Shown: positions 28,056 through 37,526 of the stretch, one piece after another
Position numbering within the stretch: the stretch's first letter is position 1
How the letters are laid out: each line of letters begins with the position of its first letter
DNA from: Nocardia sp. NBC_00403
Lineage (GTDB): Bacteria > Actinomycetota > Actinomycetes > Mycobacteriales > Mycobacteriaceae
Reading direction: 5' to 3'
Length of the DNA stretch: 64,000 bases
Assembly (NCBI RefSeq): GCF_036046055.1
Contig: NZ_CP107939.1
Coordinates: 5,766,001 to 5,830,000, forward strand
Made by a program: the position numbers and the translations under genes
The notes under the pieces: model-generated
What the model was told of the DNA's origin: nothing
The model's database searches: none
What the model saw: only the letters and a program-made list of their open reading frames with translations

Positions 28056-30056
28056 TCATCGGTGCTCCCGCCCTTGGTTGTTCGGGAGGTTCTCGACGGT
28101 GACCGGCTCGATCCTTTCGGCAGCCGGCAGTTCGAATCCGAACACCTGTCCGTAAAAACTCAATTCGGAGTCCAATGCCCTGCGGATGTTCTCCGCCCGC
28201 CGAAACCCGTGCTGCTCCCCCGCGAAGAGGATATAGGCGACCGGGATCCGCCGCTCCCGCAGCGCGTCGACGATCATCTGTGACTGACTGGGCGGCACCA
28301 CGGCATCCTCGCTGCCCTGCAAAACGATCAGGGGACTGCGGAACCGGTCGACGTGGTGGATCGGCGACCGCTCACGGTAGAGGTCCCGCTCGGACGGGTA
28401 TTCCCCGATCAGGCCGTCCAGATAACGGCTCTCGAATTTGTGGGTCTCGGCGGCGAGGGCCTCGAGGTCGGCGACTCCGTAATGGTCGGCGCCCGCGGAG
28501 AAGGGTGTGTCCGCTCGAGCCAGCGCGGCGAGCGTCGTGTAGCCGCCGGCCGAGCCACCGCGGATGGCGAGTTGGCGCGGATCGACGCGGCCGTTGTCTG
28601 CGAGCCATCGGGCAGCTGCGATGCAGTCGGCCACGTCCACCACACCCCAGGCGTCGCGCAGCAGTTCGCGGTAGGCGCGGCCGTAGCCGGTGGAGCCGCC
28701 GTAATTGACGTCCACGATGGCGAATCCGCGGCTGGTCCAGTACTGGGTACTCAGTGAGAGTACGGGCAGCGCGTGCGAGGTCGGACCGCCGTGGATCATG
28801 ACCAGCAGCGGCGGCAGTTTCCCGTCGGGACCGCGGTATCGGGTGCTCGCGGGCGGGTAGAACAGCGCGTGTGCGGCGCGTGGCGCACCGGCGCGATCCA
28901 TCGAAGGGAACGAGATCGGCTCGGGTACAGAGACATCGGTAGATTCGAGACCGAGTTCGCGTGGAGCGCGCAGGGTTTCGAGTTCGAGGTTTGAGTCGAC
29001 GAATTCGATGCGATAGATACCGAGTTCGGCGGTGGGTGTGCCCGCTGCCACGACCACGGCGTTCTCGTCCGCTCGCTCGACCGCGACGATCGCGGAGAAG
29101 GGCAGCTCCAGATCGGTCACCGACCCGTCCGGGCGACGCACAGCGAGTCCGTCGTAGCCGTCGCGCCAACGGGCGAACACGATGCCGTGGTCGCCGAGCA
29201 CTGCGTAGCGCGCCGAGCCCAACTGCCATGCGGGTACGCCGATTTCGGCGTCCACTTCGATGACGGCCTCGATGTCGCCGCCAGGTGTCCACCGGTAGAG
29301 GTTCCACCACCCGTTGCGGTCGGACAGGAACAGCAGAGAGCCGTCTTCCTGCCAGCGCGGCTCCTGCACCGACTCGCCCGGGCCGCCCGCGACGACGGTG
29401 TCGGTACCAGTCGCCAGATCACGCACCCGCAGGACAGTGTCGTCCCACGGCATCGACGGGTGATCCCACGTGACCACGGCGAGCAGGGCCCCGTCCGGGC
29501 TCAGTCGCGGTGCGACGACAAAATCCGGGCCGCTCACCAGGACTTCCGGCTGCGAAGGCCGATCGGCGGACAGCCGCACGATCTCGTTGCGCACATCGAT
29601 CGCGCCGCGTCCGCCGACTGGATGGCTCTCCCGGATCGCCACGACGGTGGCACCGTCCGGACCGAATGCGCCGTCGCCGTAACGGTCACCGCGCGGCACG
29701 GCGGGCGCCGGGGTCAGCACAACCGGCACACCGCCCCGCTCGATCCGGTACAGCCGCTGATCGGCCCAGTTGACGAAATAGAGCACCCCGTCGCGCACCC
29801 ACCACGCGGCGCCGCCGTATTCGTGGACCGCCGTGCGGGCGTCCATCCCCTCCGGCAGCAGGTCGGTGCGCGCTCCGTCGGGGGCGCGGCGCACGATCTG
29901 GGTCCGGCCTCCTTCGGCGGGGCGGCCCTCTGACCAGTACACCTCGGTTCCATCCACCCGCACCTCGCCGAGACGCACCGCGGCGCTGACGACACTCTCG
30001 GAGGTAATGGAGGTCGGCCAGGACCCGAAGGGCAACTCGGTGATCGTCACCCGCAC
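28056..30056 (-). CDS. Prolyl oligopeptidase-family (S9) peptidase
   Basis: The 666-residue protein has an N-terminal seven-bladed beta-propeller (about 30-375) with repeated strands, then an alpha/beta hydrolase domain. The triad is visible: S502 in RGGSAGGYTT, D584 in GSEDAVVPP and H616 in GEQHGFR; HGGPTSH at 422 forms the oxyanion hole. Family members (acylaminoacyl-peptidase/DPP-like) cleave short peptides. There is no signal peptide, so it is cytosolic. The ATG at 30056 has no strong ribosome site but matches the family N-terminus. It stands alone between two intergenic stretches. Confidence 0.9.
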   Translation of the reverse strand: MRVTITELPFGSWPTSITSESVVSAAVRLGEVRVDGTEVYWSEGRPAEGGRTQIVRRAPDGARTDLLPEGMDARTAVHEYGGAAWWVRDGVLYFVNWADQRLYRIERGGVPVVLTPAPAVPRGDRYGDGAFGPDGATVVAIRESHPVGGRGAIDVRNEIVRLSADRPSQPEVLVSGPDFVVAPRLSPDGALLAVVTWDHPSMPWDDTVLRVRDLATGTDTVVAGGPGESVQEPRWQEDGSLLFLSDRNGWWNLYRWTPGGDIEAVIEVDAEIGVPAWQLGSARYAVLGDHGIVFARWRDGYDGLAVRRPDGSVTDLELPFSAIVAVERADENAVVVAAGTPTAELGIYRIEFVDSNLELETLRAPRELGLESTDVSVPEPISFPSMDRAGAPRAAHALFYPPASTRYRGPDGKLPPLLVMIHGGPTSHALPVLSLSTQYWTSRGFAIVDVNYGGSTGYGRAYRELLRDAWGVVDVADCIAAARWLADNGRVDPRQLAIRGGSAGGYTTLAALARADTPFSAGADHYGVADLEALAAETHKFESRYLDGLIGEYPSERDLYRERSPIHHVDRFRSPLIVLQGSEDAVVPPSQSQMIVDALRERRIPVAYILFAGEQHGFRRAENIRRALDSELSFYGQVFGFELPAAERIEPVTVENLPNNQGREHR

Positions 30057-30266
30057 AGGTTAGTCGCCGTCGACGGCACATTCCGGGTGAGCCCGAGGCC
30101 CCGGCACGCTAGCGGAGCGTCCCTGAGCGGCTCAGCAGCGCCCTGATCTCCATTGCTACGAAGGCGGATCCGACGACACTCTGCCCACACAAAGGCTCGT
30201 GTGGTAGCACGACAGCCCAGAAACAGGTCATCCGCCACGTCCAACGCCACCTGGCCTCGAAACGTG

Positions 30267-30695
30267 TCAGTCATCCAGCGTCTGGTGGCTGCGAGCACTC
30301 CAGCGTGCGAGGGTCAACACCACGGGCACTGGTTCGTCCGGTTTGCGAACTGCCAAAAGCTGCAACAGGATTTGCACCGCTAGCGTGCTCTTTCCTGCAC
30401 CAGGTTCACCGAGGATGGCCAGTCGGCGTCGCTCGAGTGCGAGGAAATGTGTTGTGAGGCCGACAATCTGGTCGCTTCGCTCGTCAAAGAACCGTCCGCG
30501 CGCAGAGAAATGATGGCGGTGGTCTGAAATATTGCGTTCGGTGAGCAACCACCGCACCGGCAACGGCTCGGGGTCATAGCGACCCCGAATCTTCGCCTCT
30601 GCATGCCACCGCTTACCCACAGCTTCGGCCAGACGCTCCACAGCGTAGGCACGCTGCTTTGCTCGAGGCACCGCGGCTGGGGGTGGCCGGCGCAT
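30267..30695 (-). pseudogene. NACHT/NTPase protein fragment
   Basis: About 142 residues survive. KRWHAEAKIRGRYDPEPLPVRW is the linker typical of actinobacterial NACHT proteins, followed by ERRRLAILGEPGAGKST (Walker A at 96-104) and VPVVLTLARW. The frame ends before Walker B, and the family usually runs to 700 or more residues. The N-terminal effector region is also absent. It directly abuts the sensor-kinase gene. The intact family acts in signalling or antiphage defence; this piece is not functional. Confidence 0.7.
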
Positions 30696-30737
30696 CCAGA
30701 CGAACGTCGATGCGCCAGACCTGGCGAGCTGCCGAGA

Positions 30738-32129
30738 TCAGCTGGTGCGGATGGCAGGAAGGTTCAGTTCGAGGATTGCTCCGCCGTCCGGCACCGACCC
30801 GGCGGTGACGGTGGCTCCGTGCAGGTCGGCGACCTGTGCCACGATGGCCAATCCGAGTCCGTGGCCGGTTCGGTTACCTGCGGTGCTGGCCCGGTAGAAG
30901 CGGTCGAAGATGCGCGGCAGGTCTTCGGCGGCGATTCCGGGGCCGTGGTCGCGCACTGTCAAACGGTGATCGCGTAGGCCGATGTGGACTGTTCCGTGTG
31001 GCGGGCTGAATTTGGCGGCGTTGTCGAGGAGGTTGGTGACGGCTCTGCTGAGGCGGGTGGGTGCGCCGTGGATCGTTGTCGGTTCCAGGGCCTCAGCGAA
31101 GATGATTGTGGGCCAATGCCTTCGGGCGGTCTTGACGCAGTCCGCGACGAGGGTGTCCAGCCGGAGATCCTCGAAGGGTTCGTGCATGGCATTCGGGTCG
31201 TCGGCGCGGGCGAGGTCGATGAGGTCGGTGACGAGTCCGGAGAGTTCTTCGGCTTGGACGCGCAGTGCGTCGCCGGTGTCGGCGAGTTGCTGTGGGGTGA
31301 GGCGCTCGGCGCGGCGCAACAGATCGATATCGGTGCGTAGCGCGGTGAGCGGGGTGCGCAGTTCGTGCGAGGCGTCGGCGACCAGACGGCGCTGAGCCGC
31401 ACGGGAATTGCGCTCCGCGGTCAGCGCTTGGTCGAGTTCGTCGAGCATGGTGTTGAAACTGCGCGCCAGACTGGCAAGTTCATCGGAGCCGATCACGTCG
31501 ATGCGTTGGCGAGGGTCGCGGGTGGTGGCGACCCGTTCGGCGGCCCGCGTCAGCGCCGTGACCGGAGCCAGCGCGTTTCGCGCCAAGAGCAACCCGGCGC
31601 CGATCGCGAGCACGGTGCCTGCCGCGGCCGCGGCGAGGAGTGCCAGGCCGACGCGGCGCAGGCCGGTGTCGACGGGGTCGGACCGCTGCGCGACCTGCAC
31701 GGCGCTGCCGGGTTGCAACTGGGCGGTGTACATACGCAGCGGGTATCCGTCGAGGGTGATGTCGGTGTAGTAGGCCTGCCGCGATCCGGCTGCCACCGCG
31801 CGGGTTTCGGTGTCGACCGGCAGCGAGTCTTCGGGGTCGTGCTCGGATGCGATGCGACCGTCGGCGGCGACCACCTGAACACAGCTCGGTGCGGCCAGAT
31901 ATCGGCACGGTCCGGACATCGCGGCGATATCCGGCTCGGCGGCGAACTGCCGGGTGATCCGGGTGGTCTCACGGCGCAGTCCGAGATCGAGGGCACCGTT
32001 CATTTCGTGGCTGACCACGGCGTAGGCGGCCAAGCCCATGCCGGTGAGCGCCAGCGTCATCGCGAGAACAAAGAGGACAGCGATGCGTCCGCGCAGCGAC
32101 CGTGCCAGCCGATCGACACGCAGCCTCAT
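30738..32129 (-). CDS. Sensor histidine kinase (MprB-like)
   Basis: The 463-residue kinase has TM1 at about 14-38, an extracytoplasmic loop to about 158, TM2 at 159-183, HAMP (about 184-236), HisKA with H255 in ADASHELRTPL, and HATPase with NLLDNAAKFSP, DHGPGI and GHGLGLAIV. The start ATG overlaps the response-regulator stop (ATGA), which removes the longer upstream frame. It should sense an envelope signal through its loop of about 120 residues. MprB/PrrB-type is the closest group by layout; the specific signal is unknown. Confidence 0.88.
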   Translation of the reverse strand: MRLRVDRLARSLRGRIAVLFVLAMTLALTGMGLAAYAVVSHEMNGALDLGLRRETTRITRQFAAEPDIAAMSGPCRYLAAPSCVQVVAADGRIASEHDPEDSLPVDTETRAVAAGSRQAYYTDITLDGYPLRMYTAQLQPGSAVQVAQRSDPVDTGLRRVGLALLAAAAAGTVLAIGAGLLLARNALAPVTALTRAAERVATTRDPRQRIDVIGSDELASLARSFNTMLDELDQALTAERNSRAAQRRLVADASHELRTPLTALRTDIDLLRRAERLTPQQLADTGDALRVQAEELSGLVTDLIDLARADDPNAMHEPFEDLRLDTLVADCVKTARRHWPTIIFAEALEPTTIHGAPTRLSRAVTNLLDNAAKFSPPHGTVHIGLRDHRLTVRDHGPGIAAEDLPRIFDRFYRASTAGNRTGHGLGLAIVAQVADLHGATVTAGSVPDGGAILELNLPAIRTS

Positions 32130-32797
32130 GGCGGTCCGAGCCGGTAGCCCACACCTCGGATGGTGTGGATGAGCCGTGGCTGCGCATCGACCTCCAGCTT
32201 GCGCCGCAGATAGCGGATGTAGACCTCGAGCGAGTTCGACGATTGGCCGAGCTCGTGCCCCCATACCCGTTCGATCAGTGTCTCGCGGGGCAGGGCCTGG
32301 CCGCTGTTGCGTAGGAACACCTCGAGCAGCGCGAACTCGGTCCGGGTGAGCTCGACCACCCGTTCGCCGCGCCTGACCTGATGCGCGGTGGTGTCCATGA
32401 CGAGGTCCGCGCAGGACAGTACGGCTCCGTCGTCCGGATAGGTGCGGCGCACCAGTGCCCGCACCCTGGCCAGCAGTTCGTCCAAGTCGAAGGGTTTGAC
32501 CAGGTAATCGTCGGCGCCTGCGTCGAGGCCCGCGATGCGATCGGCCACCGCGTCGCGTGCGGTGAGCATCAGGATCGGGGTGCGATCACCGCGCGCCCGG
32601 AGTTGCTCGCACGCGGTCACACCGTCCATGAAGGGCATCAGGACATCCAGCAGCACGACCTCGGGATGCCACTGCTGTATCTCGGTGAGCGCGGTGGCGC
32701 CGTCGCGGACGGCGCGGGTCTCATAACCCTCGCTGTCCATGGCGCGCACGAGTGCGTCACGTACCGCGGCTTCGTCGTCGACCACCAAGACACGCAT
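32126..32797 (-). CDS. OmpR-family response regulator (MprA-like)
   Basis: The 223-residue protein has a receiver domain with D51 in VVLLDVLMPFMDG and LTARDAVADRI, then a winged helix with RTEFALLEVFLRNSG, SNSLEVYIRYLRRKL and IRGVGYRLG. The start MRVLVVDDE at 32797 is certain from the domain edge; the open frame to 33181 is spurious. It is co-transcribed with the kinase. Direct repeats about 40 bp upstream may be its autoregulatory site. Confidence 0.92.
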   Translation of the reverse strand: MRVLVVDDEAAVRDALVRAMDSEGYETRAVRDGATALTEIQQWHPEVVLLDVLMPFMDGVTACEQLRARGDRTPILMLTARDAVADRIAGLDAGADDYLVKPFDLDELLARVRALVRRTYPDDGAVLSCADLVMDTTAHQVRRGERVVELTRTEFALLEVFLRNSGQALPRETLIERVWGHELGQSSNSLEVYIRYLRRKLEVDAQPRLIHTIRGVGYRLGPP

Positions 32798-32833
32798 GGT
32801 CGCCCATAGTACGGAGCCGCCGCGGCAGACCTT

Positions 32834-32855
32834 TCTCACCGGATTCTCATCCGGC
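32834..32855. promoter_or_regulatory. Tandem 11-bp direct repeat between response regulator and secreted protein gene
   Basis: TCTCACCGGAT (32834) is followed directly by TCTCATCCGGC (32845). Two head-to-tail 11-bp units one helical turn apart fit OmpR-type regulator binding and lie between divergent genes, so control of both is possible. Confidence 0.45.
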
Positions 32856-32873
32856 ATGGGAAACGTGCTGGAT

Positions 32874-34433
32874 ATGAGATGGCGAAGCCTCGATCGAATC
32901 GACCGATCCACCGCGGCGGCGACAGCAACGGTCCTGTGCCCGACCGTTGCCCTGTGCGTTGCCGCGGCGCTGAGCACGACAGCATGTGCCCGCCCAACGA
33001 CTGCCGAACCACCGCGGGTGCGTGGGAGCCACGTCGTGATCCCGGTCAACGGCGACCGCGCCGATGTGGACACAACCACGCTTGCGGTTACCGCCGAGGG
33101 GGTCGGGATCGATCTGTCCGCTCCAGCCCTGAGCGAGCTCGGCCCGGTCGGCGCGATCCGGGTAGACGGTGACGTCGCCACCTGGACCTACCCCGACCAG
33201 GCGCTCACCGCCTCGGCCGCCGCCGAGCAGGACCAATTCCGGTCGCTCTCCGACAAGATCCAGCAGAACCCGTCGATCGCGCGGCTGCTGGGAGCCTTCC
33301 ACGCCTATGTGTTCGGCGACGGTAAATCGCCGGAGGCGATGCAGCAGCTACACGACCTCGGCGTGAGCCGCATGTGGATCGGCTACGATGCCGACGACAA
33401 CCCCTTGTCGGCAGCGGCGATCGACGCGGCTGAACAGGCCGGATACCTTGCGGGACCATATGATTCCTACGCCAACGCCCAGGATCCGGCCACTGCCGAC
33501 AACCCCTCGTCCCGCTGGCCGGACCAGGTGTGGCCGGACAGTTGCGTACTGACAGCGGACGGGACGCCGCAGACCGGATTCGGCGACCGCGGCTGCTATC
33601 TGAGTTCGCAGGCACTGGCACAGGATTCGATGCTGCTCGACGACAGGTACGCCGCTATGACCGGCAACGGCGCCGACACCTACTTCCTCGACGTCGATGC
33701 CGCGGGCGAGTTCTTCGACGACTACAGCCCGGACCATCCGATGAACCAGCGGCGGGATCGCGAAAACCGGCTCGCCCGAATGGGCCTGCTGGCGCAGGAC
33801 CGGCAGCAGGTACTCGGGTCCGAGGCCGCGGGCGCTTGGGCCGCACCGGATCTCGCGTTCAACCATGGCGCGCAGACTCCGGTGACCGACCTCCTGTGGC
33901 CGCTGGAACGCAATAGGGAGGTCGGGGGCGGCTACGCGCCCGCGGGTGCGCCGAAGGCCTTCTTCAAACCGGTCGATCTGCCCGCTGAGGTGGCCGAGGC
34001 CATGTTCGATCCCGCCTACCGGATTCCCCTGTACGAGACGGTGTTGCATGATTCGATCGTCAACGTCGACCGCTGGGAGCTGTCGTATTACAAGCTGCCG
34101 CAGCAGCGGACGATGCGTACGTTGACCGCGATGCTGAACAATACGCCGCTGAACTTTGTGCTCGACCGCGCGACGCTCGCCGATCACGGCACCGAAATCG
34201 CCGGTCTGCAGCAGTTTTTCGCACCGTTGCACGAAAGGGCCGCCACTCTGCCGATAGTGAGTTTTCAATGGCTGGCCGACGACCATTCGGTGCAGCGCAG
34301 CGTCTTCGGCGACAACGCGCTCACCGTGACAGCCAATTTCGGGTCGCAGACCTATGGCGAGTTGCCCGCAGGGTGTGTGGACGCCACGCTGGCCGGTGAC
34401 ACCACCCCGCGCCGACTATGCCCGGGGCAGTGA
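32874..34433 (+). CDS. Secreted protein, possible glycoside-hydrolase-like TIM barrel
   Basis: The 519-residue protein has a long hydrophobic N-terminal signal ending LSTTACARPT; the Cys could be lipidated but the lipobox lacks the usual Leu at -3. The body contains LGVSRMWIGYDADDN, DTYFLDVDAAGEFFDDYSPDHP and PIVSFQWLADDH, a layout I associate with glycosidases of the GH101/DUF5696 type. No family can be fixed by eye. The start at 32874 is chosen for the signal peptide; no clear ribosome site exists. It is followed four bases later by an EEP hydrolase gene and faces the two-component system across the direct repeat. Confidence 0.6.
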   Translation: MRWRSLDRIDRSTAAATATVLCPTVALCVAAALSTTACARPTTAEPPRVRGSHVVIPVNGDRADVDTTTLAVTAEGVGIDLSAPALSELGPVGAIRVDGDVATWTYPDQALTASAAAEQDQFRSLSDKIQQNPSIARLLGAFHAYVFGDGKSPEAMQQLHDLGVSRMWIGYDADDNPLSAAAIDAAEQAGYLAGPYDSYANAQDPATADNPSSRWPDQVWPDSCVLTADGTPQTGFGDRGCYLSSQALAQDSMLLDDRYAAMTGNGADTYFLDVDAAGEFFDDYSPDHPMNQRRDRENRLARMGLLAQDRQQVLGSEAAGAWAAPDLAFNHGAQTPVTDLLWPLERNREVGGGYAPAGAPKAFFKPVDLPAEVAEAMFDPAYRIPLYETVLHDSIVNVDRWELSYYKLPQQRTMRTLTAMLNNTPLNFVLDRATLADHGTEIAGLQQFFAPLHERAATLPIVSFQWLADDHSVQRSVFGDNALTVTANFGSQTYGELPAGCVDATLAGDTTPRRLCPGQ

Positions 34434-34437
34434 ACGA

Positions 34438-35391
34438 ATGACACTCCGGATGCACCGGATCACCCCGAGCCAGCGTCGTCGCGATCTCGTGTGTATCGGT
34501 GGCGCAGCGGTTCTCACCGTTGCGCTGATCGGACATGAGCGGGTACCCGATGGGTTCGGCATCGGGATCGTGCTGGACAGCGCGTTGCCCTGGCTCGGTG
34601 TGGGCATTCCGGTGCTCACACTGACGGCCGCGCTGTGTCGGTCCAAGGTGGGCGCACTGACGGTTCTTGTGCCGCTGATCGCTTGGACGTACCTGTTCGG
34701 GTCGTGGTGGGCGACCGGAACCGGCTCGGCCACGGTTCCGTATCCGACACAGGTGAAGGTCGTCACGCAGAACCTCTACGCGGGCAACCAGCAACCGGCC
34801 GCCACCGCACGGGCATTGTCGGCGCTCGATGCCGATCTCATCGGTCTACAGGAGTTCTCGGCAGGAAACGCGGATGCCGTGAGCTCGATCCTGGCCGATG
34901 ATCACCGGTATTACGTGGTGGAAGGAACTGTCGCGCTCTGGAGCCGGTATCCGATCTCGAGGACCACCTCCGTCGATGTCGGTGTCGGTTGGCGCCGCGG
35001 CCTGCGCGCCCACGTCGAAACTCCGCACGGAGGTCTGGTCGTCTACGTGCTGCACCTGCCGTCTTTTCGGCTCGGTGATACAGCGCAGCGCGATCACGGA
35101 TTGAGGACTCTGTCACGGAGTTTGGTCTCCGATACGGCCGAGCGGGTCGTTGTGCTCGGAGACTTCAACACCACCGACACCGACCGCCGCTGGCAGGGAT
35201 TCGCGCCCGGCTACCACGACACCCAGCGATCCGTCGGTTCCGGTCCCGGATTCACCTGGCCGGCAAGGCTTCCCGTCGTCCGGCCCGACCACGTACTCAT
35301 CCGCGGTATCCGGGCAACCTCGTCGAAGGTGGACCGGACGCCCGGCACCGACCACCGCGCCGTGGCGGTCACCCTCGATCTCGAGCGGTGA
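34438..35391 (+). CDS. Membrane-anchored endonuclease/exonuclease/phosphatase family protein
   Basis: The 317-residue protein has three hydrophobic helices at about 17-100, then an extracytoplasmic EEP catalytic domain with VVTQNLYAGN (metal Asn), IGLQEFS (metal Glu), VLGDFNTTDTD (Asp/Asn) and GTDHRAVAV (catalytic Asp-His). Such proteins cleave phosphodiesters in nucleic acids, sphingolipids or inositol phosphates. The start is four bases after the preceding stop, so it forms an operon with the secreted glycosidase-like gene, suggesting an envelope or external polymer role. Confidence 0.85.
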   Translation: MTLRMHRITPSQRRRDLVCIGGAAVLTVALIGHERVPDGFGIGIVLDSALPWLGVGIPVLTLTAALCRSKVGALTVLVPLIAWTYLFGSWWATGTGSATVPYPTQVKVVTQNLYAGNQQPAATARALSALDADLIGLQEFSAGNADAVSSILADDHRYYVVEGTVALWSRYPISRTTSVDVGVGWRRGLRAHVETPHGGLVVYVLHLPSFRLGDTAQRDHGLRTLSRSLVSDTAERVVVLGDFNTTDTDRRWQGFAPGYHDTQRSVGSGPGFTWPARLPVVRPDHVLIRGIRATSSKVDRTPGTDHRAVAVTLDLER

Positions 35392-35542
35392 CCGAGTCAT
35401 AGTCGTTGGACCACTTTCGCCCCGCATTGTCCGAGCCCGCGCATCTGCCGCATTCTCCAAGGAATTTCTTCAAGGTGCCGACGCGGGTCATCAGTGCATT
35501 GGGTAAGAAATACCTTGTGTAGAAAGCTTGATGTCGGCGCGG

Positions 35543-36598
35543 CTACGGGGTGATGCCGTCGAATTGCATGACCCAGTAGGGGTTGTTCGTGGTGGTGTTC
35601 CATTGCGAGACATACAGGGTCACGTCGGTGGGTGAGGTGGATCGGGGGTGGATGTAGCCGCCGTAGAGTTGTGGGAAGGAGCGGACCCAGAACTGCCACC
35701 ACGGTACGGCGCCGTGGATCTGTTGTCTCGGATTGGTCCATACCCGGTCGATTGCCGCTGCGGTGCGGGTGGCGATGCAGTAGCCGTTGACGTCGAAGTA
35801 GGACATGACCCAGGTACCCGCAATGTTTTTCACACTCAGCTCCCCGATGGGTCCCATCCCCGCGAACAACGGGGTGGGGGTCGGGTTGCCCCACTGCCAG
35901 GCCGAGCCGTTGTAGCCCCAGTACTGGTAGTCGGCGCGGGTGGCGATCTGTTGCCACGGCACGCGCATCAGGATCGGCCCGTCCTGGTTGTGGGCGCGCC
36001 CCCATTCCTTGGAGACGATGTACAGGTAGCCGTCGCTGTTGTTGTTGCCGATGCCCGCGAAGGACTGCATCATGAACGGGCTCCAGCCGTTGTAGCCGTC
36101 GCTGCCGTCGTTGCGCCACACCGCTGTGTAATCCGTCCAGGTGGTGCCGTCGTCGTCGGAGTAGGCGAGCCCGCAGAACAGCGCCCCGTACTGGTCGTCG
36201 GAGGCGTTCCAGTTGTGGACGCTGGTGTAGGTCAACCAGGTGCGCCCGTTCGGGTCGACGAAGGCGTCGTTGGGGATGCGGGTGACCTCGATCCCGTAGC
36301 CGTTGTCGGCGTTGTGGGTGTAGGTGAGGACCTGTTTCGCCTGCGCCCCGCCGGAGGCGCCGGTGAAAGTGGTGGTGGTGTCCGGGATGTTGGGGCTGAA
36401 TAGCAGGATCGGCGAGCCGAGCCAGGTGCCGGAGCCTTGGCTGTTGCCGGTGAACGTGTCGCCGAACACGAATCCGGACCGGCCTGGTCCGAAGTGGCTG
36501 CGGTCGTAGGGAATGCCGAGGTCGGCGCCGCCTACCCCGAACTGCTGCGCGGTACTGGCGCTGTACCCGTTGATCGCCGTCCCCCAATGTCTCGACAT
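35543..36598 (-). CDS. DUF4185 beta-propeller protein
   Basis: The 351-residue protein begins MSRHWGTAINGYSAS, has FVFGDTFTG, repeated bladed segments with AYSDDDGTTWTDY and NPYWVMQFDG at the end, typical of actinobacterial DUF4185 proteins (predicted five-bladed glycosidase-like propeller). No signal peptide is visible. GGGAGGA sits nine bases before the ATG, which picks this frame over the Arg-rich frame overlapping it (35397-36620). Function is unknown; it stands alone. Confidence 0.85.
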   Translation of the reverse strand: MSRHWGTAINGYSASTAQQFGVGGADLGIPYDRSHFGPGRSGFVFGDTFTGNSQGSGTWLGSPILLFSPNIPDTTTTFTGASGGAQAKQVLTYTHNADNGYGIEVTRIPNDAFVDPNGRTWLTYTSVHNWNASDDQYGALFCGLAYSDDDGTTWTDYTAVWRNDGSDGYNGWSPFMMQSFAGIGNNNSDGYLYIVSKEWGRAHNQDGPILMRVPWQQIATRADYQYWGYNGSAWQWGNPTPTPLFAGMGPIGELSVKNIAGTWVMSYFDVNGYCIATRTAAAIDRVWTNPRQQIHGAVPWWQFWVRSFPQLYGGYIHPRSTSPTDVTLYVSQWNTTTNNPYWVMQFDGITP

Positions 36599-37470
36599 CG
36601 CCGAGGTCCTCCCTGCTCATGCATACGTTCGTTACTGGTGTCCCCGGCGAGCGAACGTTGTCACCGGGCCAACGGCCGGCGTCACCGCCGGCGCGTCGGA
36701 CGGAACCGGTGCCGCAGAATCGACCACGGCTGGTTAGCTTTCGGCCCCTGTGGATTCGGTCTATGTGGATTCAGCGAGGACGAATCGGGCCCATGCCCCG
36801 GCTCGACTGGAGTTGTCGGTCGTCGACCGATACTGGGAAGTCGGACACGTCGGCGAAAAGGGAATCAACCATGACTACCCTCCGAGAAGGACTACCGGCC
36901 CCTTGGGGAGGACCGGAATTGCGGTGGTAGCTACCGATTTTCCGGTGCCGCGGCCGCGACGTCAGGAGTAGTGCACTAATGTGACCGCGTCGTAATCGGC
37001 GATGCCGCAACAAAGCCCCATCGCCGCCCGGCGGGCTAACGGCCGCTGGTGCCCGCCACGACGGCGTGGATCCTCAGTTTTGTCATGGTCGCCTGCGCGA
37101 GACTACATGCTGTCCCGGCGCGTTCGAGGCAGAGCGATACGGTGTTGTCGGGCAGGTAGATTCGCAGCCCGGATACCGACACCGGTTTGACATTGCTCGG
37201 GCGGAATGTTGTGCACGTTTGGTCGCGTACGCCAGCGCCGACGCCTGCCCAGCGGGCGCCAACTGAACCGGGCCCGACGAGGCACCGTCCCGCGCGGCGG
37301 GCGCGCCGACGGGTGCGCTGTCCCGGCCGGTAGCGTTACTGGCCAAGCTTCGCCGAGAGAAGCCGGCGCCGGAGAGTGACCTGCGGGTCACACTCCACCC
37401 CATCGACCTCGGCGGCGGCCTCGAGGGCTCCGTAACGGCGGGTCAGTAGTGCTTCATCGCGGTCGATACA
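36599..37470. other. 870-bp stretch without a recognised gene
   Basis: The only notable item is a 33-codon minus-strand frame at 36771-36872 (MVDSLFADVSDF...) with GGAGG five bases before its ATG. A plus-strand 19-codon frame overlaps it. Neither resembles a known family. Confidence 0.4.
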
Positions 37471-37499
37471 CGAAAACCCGGACATGGCCCGGGTTTTCG
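37471..37499 (-). terminator. Hairpin terminator after the thiolase gene
   Basis: GAAAACCCGG and CCGGGTTTTC form a perfect 10-bp stem with a 7-base loop, and the arm is bounded by A/T runs. It lies 28 bases past the thiolase stop. Confidence 0.75.
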
Positions 37500-37526
37500 G
37501 AGAGTGGACCTGGGTGGCCCCCGGGT

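Noticed and set aside
32798..33181. N-terminal extension of the MprA-like regulator
   Set aside because: Low-complexity, antisense to the secreted protein gene; the receiver domain starts at 32797.
35397..36620. 407-codon frame overlapping the DUF4185 gene
   Set aside because: Arg/His-rich shadow in another frame of the same strand; the DUF4185 frame has domain similarity and a ribosome site.
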